A DNA stretch of 5,308 nt, taken from NCBI GenBank assembly GCA_900548085.1, contig URJF01000103.1, forward strand, positions 1 to 5,308, read 5' to 3'. The translations under genes and the position numbers were made by a program. The stretch comes from an uncultured Oscillospiraceae bacterium. Its GTDB lineage: Bacteria; Bacillota; Clostridia; Oscillospirales; Acutalibacteraceae. The notes below the pieces were generated by a model. That model was not told the origin of the DNA, searched no databases, and was given only the letters and a program-made list of their open reading frames with translations. Of this stretch, positions 5,285 through 5,308 are shown piece after piece (the first letter of the stretch is position 1; each line of letters opens with the position of its first letter).

Positions 5285-5308
5285 ATGGCTGCAAAGTATA
5301 TTTGGGAG
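5285..5308 (+). CDS. Start of an unidentified gene, cut by the window edge
   Basis: Eight codons, reading MAAKYIWE, follow a good promoter and ribosome binding site and run off the end of the window. The gene is partial at its 3' end only. Too little protein is visible to name it. The separate promoter shows it is not simply part of the acn operon. Confidence 0.6.

Overview
The window reads as low-to-moderate GC Firmicutes DNA, most likely an anaerobic member of the Clostridia (an Oscillospiraceae/Ruminococcaceae-type gut bacterium is my guess). The reasons are strong AAGGAGG-type ribosome binding sites, canonical sigma-A promoters in AT-rich spacers, a clostridial-style Rex repressor, and tight co-directional gene packing. 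The taxonomic placement is inference. All genes are on the + strand. I see no mobile elements, tRNA/rRNA genes or CRISPR.

Layout: (1) Positions 1-189 are a gene-free control region. It holds an inverted repeat at 4-24, an A/T tract at 46-95, a near-consensus promoter (TTGACA-N17-TAAAAT, 112-140) and an 18-bp inverted repeat at 156-173 just downstream of the predicted transcription start. (2) Positions 190-4683 hold four genes with gaps of 12, 18 and 15 nt: aconitase (acn), an isocitrate dehydrogenase-family enzyme (icd), the redox repressor Rex (rex) and an unrecognised cysteine-rich, probably beta-propeller-like protein. A strong intrinsic terminator at 4690-4720 closes the operon. (3) A Nudix hydrolase (4730-5194) has its ribosome binding site directly against that terminator. 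(4) A new promoter (5205-5233) and ribosome binding site lead into a gene of which only eight codons are inside the window.

How it fits together: acn and icd carry citrate to 2-oxoglutarate, the oxidative branch that anaerobes use mainly to make glutamate, and the dehydrogenase step yields reduced nicotinamide cofactor. Rex is a repressor that releases DNA when NADH is high relative to NAD+. Its place in the same transcript suggests that the operon's redox output feeds back on its own expression, perhaps through the palindrome at 156-173. That palindrome is built from Rex-like half-sites in the reversed order, so the link is a hypothesis. No citrate synthase gene is present in the window.

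Nothing here amounts to a clearly new system. The points most worth a second look are the operator architecture, the unclear cofactor preference of the dehydrogenase, the cysteine-rich fourth gene, and the terminator that abuts the Nudix start.
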